From Paroedura picta (taxonomy: Eukaryota > Chordata > Lepidosauria > Squamata > Gekkonidae), in assembly GCF_049243985.1 (NCBI RefSeq), contig NC_135370.1:185677350-185741349 (forward strand): DNA of 64,000 bases. Direction: 5' to 3'. The notes beneath the pieces were generated by a model, which worked only from the letters and a program-made list of their open reading frames with translations, did not search any database and had not been told where the DNA came from. Below, in pieces: positions 12,735 through 21,322 of the stretch. Each line of letters starts with the position of its first letter. The first letter of the stretch is position 1. A program made the position numbers and the translations under genes.

Positions 12735-13280
12735 TCATACTTCTATACCGCCCTCCACGGAGGCTCAGGGCGGTTTACATTATAACAGAGAACCGTACAT
12801 AAAACAGTCTGTAGAACATGTACATCGATAACCAACAATTGCAACCAAACACAACACAGTATAACAGTAAACAATCGTAATACAAACAGGTCCAGGGCTT
12901 GTTGATGGGATTCTGAGGGGGGGGAGCAGGGGCCCTTGGTCGCTGTAGATTACGTCTGGTCTCGGCCAAATGCCTGGTGGAGGAGCTCCTTTTTGCAGGC
13001 CCTGCGGAACTGTTTAAGCTTCGTCAGGGCCCTCATCTCTTCTGGGAGCTCGTTCCACCAGGTAGGAGCCAAAACAGAGAATGGTCTGGCCCTGGTCGAG
13101 ACCAGACGGACTTCTTTAGGGCCAGGGATCCTTAGCTGATTGGAGGCAGTAGAGCGTAGAGCTCTTTTTGGGGCATAGGCGGGGAGGCGGTCCCTCAGGT
13201 GAGAATGAGGAGTTGCGAACATGAATGAAATCCATGCCACACAATATGCATGACATGAAAAACACCTGCCATGCAAAATA
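12735..13280 (-). mobile_element. L2-type LINE ORF2 tail and 3' end
   Basis: In reverse orientation it encodes the conserved C-terminal string with [29 protein letters not shown] and LFRRACKKELL-like segments. The 3' stem follows (CCGCCCTGAGCC at about 12750-12775), reading toward lower coordinates. The 5' part is missing. Confidence 0.7.
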
Positions 13281-13530
13281 CGGAAAAAAGGCTAACAGAA
13301 TATGAACAGGTTTTGGAAGTTTATTTATTTATTACATTTGTACGTTGTGCAAACCTGTTATTCAAATGGGGCAAAATACCAGGACCCAAATAAGATTGTG
13401 GTGCAGCCCGCTGAACTGTTTTCCTTCTGTCCTACGAATCTGTGCCTTGTGCTTTCCAGAGAGATGTGACAGAGATCCCTGTACTTGCCCAGCTATGATT
13501 GAGTGGATTGAAATTTAGATATTATTTAGA

Positions 13531-13830
13531 ATCATCATGGAGTTGGAAGAGGCAATAGAGGTCTTAAATTCTGTATCACCCTAAAGCATCCACAATAAGT
13601 ATCTGTCCAGCCACTGCCTAAAGATTGCCAGTGAGGGGGAGCTCCCCACCTCCTTAGGCAGCCCCTTCCACTGCTGAACTACTATGGCGGAATTCCCCCC
13701 CCTCCCCAATATCTAGCCAGTACTCTTCTATATGTAGTTTAAACCCATTACTGTGGGTCATCCTCTACTGCCAACAGGAACTGCTCCCTATTCTTTTCAA
13801 AGTGAAAATCTTTCAAATACTTAAAAGACA
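13531..13830 (-). mobile_element. CR1 LINE 3' fragment
   Basis: A degraded reverse-oriented CR1 end. It contains GGAGTTGGAAGAGGCA near its 3' end, then the [14 protein letters not shown]-like coding remnant and ARYR/ERTRS-like segments. It lies next to the inverted CR1 tail at 13831-13925 and is more diverged than the neighbouring long copy. Confidence 0.75.
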
Positions 13831-13925
13831 TGCTTAGGGCTAATCCTGCGTTGAGCAGGGGGTTGGACTAGATGGCCTGTATGGCCCCTTCCAACTCTAT
13901 GATTCTATGATTCTATGATTCTATC
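13831..13925 (+). mobile_element. CR1 3' tail in inverted orientation
   Basis: This is a plus-strand CR1 terminal segment (GCTTAGGGCTAATCCTGCG to GGTTGGACTAGATGGCCTG) ending in several ATTCTATG units. It abuts a minus-strand CR1 body that begins at 13926 with CCTAAAGCATCCAAGAA, at the point where that body's own terminal ~95 bp should continue. See findings. Confidence 0.85.
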
Positions 13926-16760
13926 CTAAAGCATCCAAGAAATGTTTGTGTCCAACCTTTGCTTGAAGACTTCCAGTGAGGGGGAGCTCACCACCTCCTT
14001 AGGCAGCCTATTCCACTGCTGAACTACTCGGACTGTGAAAAACTTTTTCCTGATATCTAGCCTACATCGTTGTACTTGAAGTTTAAACCCATTACTGCGT
14101 GTCCTCTCCTCTGCAGCCAGCAGAAACAGCATCCTGCCCTCCTCCAAGTGACAACCTTTCAAATACTTAAAGAGGGCTATCATGTCCCCTCTCAACCTCC
14201 TTTTCTCCAGGCTGAACATTCCCAAGTCCCTCAACCTATCTTCATAGGGCTTGGTCCCTTGGCCCCAGATCATCTTCGTCGCTCTTCTCTGTACCCTTTC
14301 AATTTTATCTACGTCCTTCTTGAAGTGAGGCCTCCAGAACTGCACACAGTACTCCAGGTGTGGTCTGACCAGTGCCGTATACAATGGGACTATGACATCT
14401 TGTGATTTTGATGTGATGCCTCTGTTGATACAGCCCAAAATGGCATTTGCCTTTTTTACCGCTGCATCACACTGCCTGCTCATGTTTAGTTTACAATCCA
14501 CAAGAACCCCAAGGTCTCGTTCACACACAGTGCTACCTAGAAGCGTATCCCCCATCCAGTAGGCATGCTTTTCATTTTTCTGACCCAGATGCAGAACTTT
14601 ACACTTATCTTTATTGAACTGCATCTTGTTCTCATTTGCCCATTTTTCCATTGTGTTCAGATCTCGTTGAACTCTGTCTCTATCTTCCGGAGTATTTGCC
14701 AGTCCTCCCAATTTGGTGTCATCTGCAAACTTGATGAGTAGTCCCTCCACCCCCTCATCTAGATCATTAATAAATATGTTAAAAAGTACCGGGCCGAACA
14801 CCGAACGCTGAGGTATCCCGCTACTCACCTCTCTCCAGTCTGATGAAACACCATTGACAACAACTATTTGAGTGCGGTTCTCTAACCAATTCCCTATCCA
14901 CCTAACTATCTGAAAATCCAGATTGCAGTCCTTCAACTTATCCATCAGAACATCATGGGGAACCTTGTCAAAAGCTTTACTAAAATCCAAGTAAACGACA
15001 TCAACCGAATTTCCCCGATCCAGCAAACCTGTTACTTGGTCAAAAAAAGAAACTAGGTTGGTCTGGCAGGACCTGTTGGAGACAAATCCATGCTGACTTC
15101 CTTGGATCACCAAATTGTCCTCCAGATGTTTGCAGATCGCTCCCTTTAATATCTGCTCCATTATCTTCCCCACAACAGAGGTCAGACTCACTGGTCTGTA
15201 GTTTCCTGGGTCATCCTTCCTCCCTTTTTTGTAGATCGGAATAACGTTTGCTCTTTTCCAGTCCTCCGGGACATCTCCAGTCCTTAAAGAGGTTCCAAAG
15301 ATGATGGACAAGGGATGTGCAAGTTCTCTGGAAAGTTCTTTGAGTACTCTCGGGTGCATTTCATCTGGACCAGGGGATTTGAACTCATCCAGTGCAGCTA
15401 AATGCCCCTCGACAACCTCTCTATCCATGTTAACCTGCCACCCAGACACTATCCTTTGGCTACAGCCATCTCTAGATGTGCCTAAACACTTTGACCTGTG
15501 GGAAAAAACTGATGTAAAATAGGCACTAAGCCTTTCTGCTTTCTCTGCATCTTTCGTTAGAGTTTGTCTATCTGCACCCAACAGTGGGCCTATTGCCTCC
15601 TTGACTTTACGTTTGCTCCTCACATAACTGAAAAATCTTTTCTTGTTACAATGGGCTTCCCTGGCCAATCTTAGCTCACTCTCAGCTTTGGCCTTTCTGA
15701 TGATTGATCTACAGTGCCTAGTAACCTGTAGGTACTCTTCTTTAGAGCTCTGTTCTTCCCTCCATTTCCTGAACATTTTCCTTTTCTTTCTTAGTTCCTC
15801 TTGAAGTTCTCTGTTCATCCAAATAGGCTTCTTAGAGCTCCTGCAGTGTTTTCGTATTTCTGGAATAGTCATTGATTGAGCATGCAATAGCTCTTGTTTG
15901 AGTAGCGCCCACCCTTCACATGCTCCCTTCCCTTCCAGCATTCTCGTCCATGGTATGACACTCATCATGTCTCTGAGTTTATTAAAGTTTGCCCTACGAA
16001 AATCCAACATCCGCGTCTGGCTACAAGCTTCCTTGGCTCCCCATCTCAAAAGGAATTCTATGAGGACATGGTCACTTCCCCCTAGGGTCCCCACCTCCTT
16101 CACCTCATCCACCAACTCTTGCCTGTTGGTCAGTATTAAGTCCAGTATGGCTGAACCTCTTGTGGGTTCATCTACCATTTGATAAATGAAATTGTCAGCC
16201 AGGCAGGTCAGAAACTTGCATGACTGAGGACGCTTCGCAGAGTTAGTTTCCCAGCACACATCTGGGAAACTGAAGTCACCCATGATGACAAGGTCCTGCC
16301 GTTTGGATATTTTCTCAAGCTGCTCACAAAGTGCAGCATCCACATCCTCTCGTTGGTCAGGCGGTCGGTAGCAGACACCAACCACCACACTGTTTGTTTT
16401 CCCCTCGCTTATTTTCACCCAGATGCTTTCCACTGCAGATATGCTCTCCTTCACTAGCATTTCCTGACAGGTAAGCCCTTTCCTCACATACAGTGCCACT
16501 CCTCCACCTCTTCGATCTATTCTGTTTTTTCTGAACAGTTCATATCCATCCACCATTACATTCCAGTCATGAGAATCATTCCACCAAGTTTCTGTGATGC
16601 CTACTAGATCATACATTTCCATCAGCATGAGAAGTTCCAGCTCTTCCTTTTTATTGCCCATGCTTCGGGCGTTAGTATAAAGACAACTGAATCCTTTTAC
16701 TTTTGGTTCCCTATGAGCTGGCCTTGCCGGTTGGGCTGCCTCCGATCGTTTTCCTTCCAT
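13926..16760 (-). CDS. CR1 ORF2 protein: endonuclease plus reverse transcriptase, 944 aa
   Basis: The order is an APE-type endonuclease (LYTNARSMGNKKEEL, GITETWW, GVALYVRK, VVGVCYRPP, IMGDFSFPDVCW, SDHVLIEF in about the first 240 residues), a linker, then a reverse transcriptase ([52 protein letters not shown]) and a C-terminal domain ending in SWML. The frame is full length, but two conserved spots differ from the copy at 21323-24157. The metal-site string GDYN/GDFN is GDFS here, and PQGS of the reverse transcriptase is PQRS. Activity is therefore doubtful. It is a transposon protein, not a host gene. Confidence 0.93.
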   Translation of the reverse strand: MEGKRSEAAQPARPAHREPKVKGFSCLYTNARSMGNKKEELELLMLMEMYDLVGITETWWNDSHDWNVMVDGYELFRKNRIDRRGGGVALYVRKGLTCQEMLVKESISAVESIWVKISEGKTNSVVVGVCYRPPDQREDVDAALCEQLEKISKRQDLVIMGDFSFPDVCWETNSAKRPQSCKFLTCLADNFIYQMVDEPTRGSAILDLILTNRQELVDEVKEVGTLGGSDHVLIEFLLRWGAKEACSQTRMLDFRRANFNKLRDMMSVIPWTRMLEGKGACEGWALLKQELLHAQSMTIPEIRKHCRSSKKPIWMNRELQEELRKKRKMFRKWREEQSSKEEYLQVTRHCRSIIRKAKAESELRLAREAHCNKKRFFSYVRSKRKVKEAIGPLLGADRQTLTKDAEKAERLSAYFTSVFSHRSKCLGTSRDGCSQRIVSGWQVNMDREVVEGHLAALDEFKSPGPDEMHPRVLKELSRELAHPLSIIFGTSLRTGDVPEDWKRANVIPIYKKGRKDDPGNYRPVSLTSVVGKIMEQILKGAICKHLEDNLVIQGSQHGFVSNRSCQTNLVSFFDQVTGLLDRGNSVDVVYLDFSKAFDKVPHDVLMDKLKDCNLDFQIVRWIGNWLENRTQIVVVNGVSSDWREVSSGIPQRSVFGPVLFNIFINDLDEGVEGLLIKFADDTKLGGLANTPEDRDRVQRDLNTMEKWANENKMQFNKDKCKVLHLGQKNEKHAYWMGDTLLGSTVCERDLGVLVDCKLNMSRQCDAAVKKANAILGCINRGITSKSQDVIVPLYTALVRPHLEYCVQFWRPHFKKDVDKIERVQRRATKMIWGQGTKPYEDRLRDLGMFSLEKRRLRGDMIALFKYLKGCHLEEGRMLFLLAAEERTRSNGFKLQVQRCRLDIRKKFFTVRVVQQWNRLPKEVVSSPSLEVFKQRLDTNISWML

Positions 16761-16832
16761 ACACTCCCTATGTTGATCGTCTCCTTCCCCTAGTGGCTTT
16801 AGTTTAAAGCTCTCCTGATGAATCTCCCCAGT
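13926..16832 (-). mobile_element. CR1 LINE, 5'-truncated, with open ORF2
   Basis: This is nearly the whole second half of a CR1 element. At the 5' side it matches the full-length copy at 20.2-24.4 kb through the last codons of ORF1 (GAGATTCATCAGGAGAGC) and then stops at about 16832, so ORF1 is missing. ORF2 is open throughout. High similarity to the other long copy implies a recent insertion. Confidence 0.92.
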
Positions 16833-16849
16833 GGCTGATCTCTTTCCCC

Positions 16850-17580
16850 AGGGTCATGACAGAAGGTAGCAATTGGAGAGGGGCAATCAAGCCATTAACA
16901 ACTGACATGCAGAGTCCCACAGGAAGCGGTCCTCTCTCGTTTAACATTTTTATGTGGCCCAACTGGTATGGAGGTTTGAGGTGGGGTGCCATCAGTATGC
17001 AGATGCCGCCCAGCTCTTCCTCCTGATGGATGGCCGCCCTGATTCACCCCCAGAACCCTTAGCCAGATGTCTGAAAGTAGTGACGTGATGGCTCAAGCAG
17101 AGTCATCTGAAGCTCAGTCCTTCAAAGAAGGAGGTCCTGTGGCTGGGCAGAAAAGGTCCAAGCAAGGAAGCATGACCGCCCATCCTGGAAGGGGTACAAC
17201 TAGTAGCTCACTCCACCAGGAACCTGGGCATGATCCTGGATGCCTCCCTCTCCATAGGGGCACAGATCGCAAGTGTAGCGTGGTTAATGTTCCACCATCT
17301 GCGCCAAGCCAAACTACTAGTGCCCTACTTGGCCCCGGAACACCTAACCACAGTGATCCATGCGATGGTCACTCTAGACGGGATTTCTGCAACTCGCTCT
17401 ACGCAGGCCTATCCTTAACTTTGATCCAGAAACGACAGCTGGTCCAGACTAAGGCAGCCAGGGTCCTCACAGGAACATCTGGAGTTCTCACATCCAGTCC
17501 GCCCTCTGAAAACTGCACTGACTACCAGTTGAATCCTATTTCAGTTGAACTGCACTGGCTACCAGTTGAAGCCTATTTCA
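16850..17580 (+). mobile_element. L2-type LINE reverse-transcriptase remnant
   Basis: Plus-strand frames give LFNIFM and a decayed YADDTQLF-like site. Then come a DPGCLPLHRG/DASLSIGAQI region, HLRQAKLLVPYLAPEHLTTV and LYAGLSLTLIQKRQLVQTKA, as in the copies at 38.5 and 47.4 kb. Frames are interrupted, so it is not functional. It is joined at about 17500-17610 to a CR1 piece by a short triplicated segment. Confidence 0.65.
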
Positions 17581-17612
17581 GTTGAACTGCACTGGCTACC
17601 AGTTGAAGCCTA
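17505..17612 (+). repeat. Triplicated ~41-bp segment at a LINE-LINE junction
   Basis: The string CAGTTGAA-x-CCTATTT recurs three times with 'CAGTTGAACTGCACTGGCTAC' between copies. The third copy runs directly into the CR1 sequence GCCTATTTGGATGAACAGAG. The unit therefore bridges the end of an L2-type piece and the start of a CR1 piece. Confidence 0.7.
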
Positions 17613-18345
17613 TTTGGATGAACAGAGAACTTCAAGAGGAACTAAGAAAGAAAAGGGAAATGGAGGGAAAGACAGAGCCCTAAAGAAGAGTACCTACAGG
17701 TTATTAGGCACTGTAGATCAATCATCAGAACGGCCAAAGCTGAGAGTGAGCTAAGATTGGCCAGGGAAGCCCACTGTAACAAGAAAAGATTTTTCAGTTA
17801 TGTGAGGAGCAAACGTAAAGTAAAGGAGGCAATAGGCCCACTGTTGGGTGTAGATGGACAAACTCTATCAGAGGATGCAGAGATAGCAGAAAGGCTCAAC
17901 ACCTATTTTGCATCTGTTTTTTCCCACAGGTCAAAGGGTTTAGGCACATCTAGAGATGGCAGTAGTCATGGGATAGTGTCTGGGTGGCAGGTTGACATGG
18001 ACAGAGAGGTTGTCAAGAGGCATTTAGCTGCACTGGATGAGTTCAAATCCCCTGGTCCGGATGAAATGCACCCGAGATTGCTCAAAGAACTTTCCGGAGA
18101 AATTGCAGAACCCTTGTCCATCATCTTCGGGACCTCTTTAAGGACTGGAGATGTCCCAGAGGACTGGAAGAGAGCAAACGTTATTCCGATCTTCAAAAAA
18201 GGGAGGAAGGATGACCCGGGAAACTACAGGCCAGTGAGTCTGACCTCTGTTGTGGGGAAGATAATGGAGCAGATATTAAAGGGAGCGATCTGCAAACATC
18301 GGGAGGACAATTTGGTGATCCAAGGAAGTCAGCATAGTGACTTTT
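17600..18345 (+). mobile_element. CR1 LINE internal ORF2 fragment
   Basis: The fragment covers ORF2 from the NRELQEELRKK-like linker through [16 protein letters not shown] to [11 protein letters not shown]. It is truncated at both ends, and its last bases fuse to a different repeat at about 18345. An open frame runs 17757-18419 but is only a piece of ORF2. Confidence 0.85.
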
Positions 18346-18354
18346 TGTCTTCTC

Positions 18355-18470
18355 ATAACAGGATTCAGAAACTCACACCCTTGCAATCTTGCTTGGTTTT
18401 AAGATACTACTGGACTTGAACCCGGCTCTTCGACTGCAAACTAACACAGCTACCCACCTAATGAACTGGA
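18355..18470 (+). mobile_element. Penelope-like repeat end (tentative)
   Basis: The segment with TTGGTTTTAAGATACTACTG and GACTTGAACC, followed by GACTGCAAACTAACACAGCT and ACCCACC, is the same common reptile repeat end as at 7110-7205. It starts where the CR1 fragment stops. Confidence 0.4.
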
Positions 18471-19040
18471 ATTTTTCAACCATCCTGAAAGGGACTGTCT
18501 CTTGATGTGCTTGTCAGAGGTTTGGAAAGCAAGAGTGGCAGCAGCTGCTCCACTTCTACACTTCCAAATGACATAACTGAAGTCTGATTGGCTTTATTCA
18601 GTCAGATGCCCACCACAGGGACCACCCCCAGAGAAACCTTGCAGGGGCAGCTGGGGCTCCAACAGAAGACTGCTGGTCTGTCCTCTTTGGGGATGCTCCT
18701 CCACACTGCCCCGGGTGCAGAGGGATGTCCTCCCTGTCTTCTAAGGCTGCAGGCAGGTGGGGAAGGAAGAGAAGCCTGAGTGTGCTCATGTGATGTGCGG
18801 GGGGGGGGGGATGGGGAGATGCATGAAGTGCCCAACAAAACTGCCTGTGTGGGACAGGGTGTCTACTCAAGCCATGCACCGTGCTCTTCTTAGCCTGAGC
18901 CAAGGGGTTGCCAAGATATGGTCCCTTGAGAAGCACGCCATCCTTCAATGGCTCCTACTGAAGACAGGAAGATGAAGGGCTTGAAGAGGGGTGGGGGGAT
19001 ATTCTGTCATGGCCTCTTGGCCTTGGAGCTCAGCCATTTG
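18471..19040. other. Unassigned intronic stretch
   Basis: No gene or repeat was recognised, apart from an 11-base G run at about 18798. Open frames here lie opposite each other on both strands and resemble nothing I know. Confidence 0.4.
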
Positions 19041-19044
19041 ATTT

Positions 19045-19335
19045 GTCCAGGCCTTGTTTTCAGTTTTGGGAAGAACATGTCTCACTACAGCCTTCTGAGA
19101 GAGCACGATGCAATGCTTTCTACAACCAGAATCCAACAGACAGTGTTTCTGCCTATACTGCTGAATTGCAACACCTGGTGCAGCACTGCAATTGTCCAAA
19201 TCTGGAGGAGATGTTGTGTGACTGCTTGGATTGTGGTGTGCATAAAGAAGCCTTACAGAGGAGTCAGTTGGCAAAGAAACAGCTTAACGGACATTTCAAA
19301 ATCCCAAGGAAGCCTCTGAGGAAGCCACTGTGAGC
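19045..19335 (+). mobile_element. Fossil gag fragment of a Ty3/Gypsy LTR element
   Basis: A short frame carries the recognisable Gypsy gag pattern: NPTDSVSAYTAELQHLVQHC, then LEEMLCDCLDCGVH and LQRSQLAKKQL. It is a small isolated piece without LTRs or pol and is broken. It lies directly upstream of a CR1 reverse-transcriptase fragment. Confidence 0.6.
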
Positions 19336-19369
19336 ACACAGGAAATGCGGCTGGCAAGGCTTGCTATCA

Positions 19370-20220
19370 AATCCATTGGACCAGAAGTCATGTCAGATCA
19401 ACCTTATCTGTTTTTTCGAGGAAGTGACTACTTTGCTGGATCTGGGGAATGCCGTGGACATAGTTTATCTGGATTTCAGTAAAGCTTTTGATAAGGTCCC
19501 ACATGATATTCTTGCTCACAAGTTGTTAAAATGCGGTATGGATCCTAATTCTGTCAGGTGGATCAATAATTGGTTGACAAATCGTACCCAGAGGGTACTT
19601 GTCATTGGTTCAGCATCTTCTTGGAAAAGAGTGAAAAGTTTAGTACCCCAAGGATCTGTCCTGGGCCCTGTGCTGTTCAACATATTTATAAATTATTTGG
19701 ATGAGGGATTAGAGGGGATACTTATTAAATTTGCAGATTATACTAAACTGGGAGGAGTAGCAAACACAACTGAAGACAGCAACAGAATACAGGATGATCT
19801 TGATAGGCTCGAGAAGTGGGCTAAACTGAATAAAATGAAGTTCAATAGGGACAAATCTAAAGTCCTGCATTTAGGGAGGAAGAACCAAATACACCAATAT
19901 AAGATGGGGGAGACCTGTCTTGGCAGTAGCATGTGCGAAAAGGATCTAGGAGTCTTAGTAGACCATACATTGAATCTGAGTCAGCAGTGTGATTCAGTGT
20001 CTAAAAAGGCAAATGGGATTTTGGGCTATAGCAAATGGAGAATTGTGTCCAGATCAGGGGAGTTGATGGTACCGCTTTACTCTGCTCTGGTATGGCCTCA
20101 CTTGGAGTCCTGTGTTCAGTTTTGGGCACCCCAGTTGAACCCCAGTTGAATATAGACAAACTGGACATGTCCAGAGAAGGGCAACAAAGATGGTGAGGGG
20201 TTTGGAATCCAAGACGCATG
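19370..20220 (+). mobile_element. CR1-group LINE reverse-transcriptase fragment, older subfamily
   Basis: An open frame of 262 aa (19361-20149) contains IVYLDFSKAFDKVPHDIL, LVPQGSVLGPVLFNIFINYL, FADYTKLGG (the canonical FADD is FADY here) and the LGVLVDHTLNLSQQCD segment. It is related to, but clearly diverged from, the long CR1 copies. It lacks both ends of ORF2 and is dead. Confidence 0.85.
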
Positions 20221-20223
20221 AAG

Positions 20224-20278
20224 ATTGCTCGGTTCTTGGCCGAGCAATTAGAATCAGTAGATTATATCAGTAGATTAT
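20224..20278. repeat. Hairpin followed by 13-bp tandem repeat
   Basis: ATTGCTCGG (20224-20232) and CCGAGCAAT (20240-20248) form a perfect 9-bp stem with a 7-base loop. They are followed by two perfect adjacent copies of ATCAGTAGATTAT (20253-20265 and 20266-20278). Both lie just upstream of CR1 ORF1 and may be part of the element's 5' untranslated region. Confidence 0.85.
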
Positions 20279-20312
20279 ATTTGCCTAGTACTTCCACTGC
20301 CTAGACATTACA

Positions 20313-21284
20313 ATGGACCTCCAGGACACTCATCCCATCATCTGCAGTGAGTGTGACATGATTGCCTTCCTCCCAGAAGACAAGATGGACTACAGCTGCC
20401 CCAAGTGTAAGCTGGTGAGACTTTTGGAGGAAAAGATTAGGGAACTAGAAAACAGAATTATTACTCTGACCCAAAGTAAGAAAGGGGAGGAGTTCATAGT
20501 CCAGAGCTCTGCAACTTGGAATAAAGACAATACAACCAGTCCTGAAGAGGATAAGGAGATTGACCACAATAGGGAGCCTCTGCAGGCAGTTCGGAAAAAG
20601 ACTGAACGGCGAAGGGCGAGACAGTTCTCGGGGCCTTTGCAGCTCCAGAATAGATTTCAGGCCCTTGCAGAAGAGGTGCAAGGGTCAACAAGGGAAGAGG
20701 TCCCAAAACAAACTCTAAGACAAAGGGAAGAGGCCACGGGGACAGAAGGAAATGGAGTTGAGAAGAAAAAAAAAAGGAGAGTACTGGTAATTGGAGACTC
20801 CCTGCTAAGAGGAATAGATTGCCATTTGGCTGGGCCCGACCCCCTAACCCAAGAGGTGTGTTGCTTGCCAGGGGCGAAAATTGAAGATGTTTCAGAAAGG
20901 CTGTCCAAACTCCTCAAATCTACGGATTGCTACCCATTTGTGATGGTCCATGTGGGAACGAATGACATGTCCCTGAATACCATCGCTCCTATTAAAAAAG
21001 ACTATCAAGATCTGGGGAGGAAGCTCAAGCAAATGGGGGCACAAGTGGTATTCTCTTCAATCTTGCCTGTCAAGGGAAGAGGAATGCGTCGGGAGAGGAA
21101 GATAATGGAGGTGAATCAGTGGCTGCGTAGTTGGTGCCGGCAGGAGAGATTTGGTTTCTGGGACCATGGGATAGGCTTTCTTGAGGAAGGCCTACTAGCA
21201 CCTGATGGACTGCACTTATCGAAACTGGGGAAGAATGTGTTTGGCAGGAACCTGGGGAGATTCATCAGGAGAGCTTTAAACTAA
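20313..21284 (+). CDS. CR1 ORF1 protein: zinc-knuckle, coiled-coil and SGNH esterase, 323 aa
   Basis: The N-terminus has two CxxC pairs (CSEC at 13-16 and CPKC near 33) of a PHD-like zinc-binding fold, then a leucine-rich coiled coil (VRLLEEKIRELENRI). A basic linker follows, and from about residue 158 an SGNH hydrolase domain: [11 protein letters not shown] (nucleophile Ser), HVGTND (oxyanion Asn) and APDGLHLSKLG (Asp/His). In CR1 elements the ORF1 esterase is known and is thought to bind RNA and membranes. The triad residues appear complete here. ORF1 ends 38 bp before ORF2. Confidence 0.93.
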   Translation: MDLQDTHPIICSECDMIAFLPEDKMDYSCPKCKLVRLLEEKIRELENRIITLTQSKKGEEFIVQSSATWNKDNTTSPEEDKEIDHNREPLQAVRKKTERRRARQFSGPLQLQNRFQALAEEVQGSTREEVPKQTLRQREEATGTEGNGVEKKKKRRVLVIGDSLLRGIDCHLAGPDPLTQEVCCLPGAKIEDVSERLSKLLKSTDCYPFVMVHVGTNDMSLNTIAPIKKDYQDLGRKLKQMGAQVVFSSILPVKGRGMRRERKIMEVNQWLRSWCRQERFGFWDHGIGFLEEGLLAPDGLHLSKLGKNVFGRNLGRFIRRALN

Positions 21285-21322
21285 AGCCACTAGGGGAAGG
21301 AGACGATCAACATAGGGAGTGT

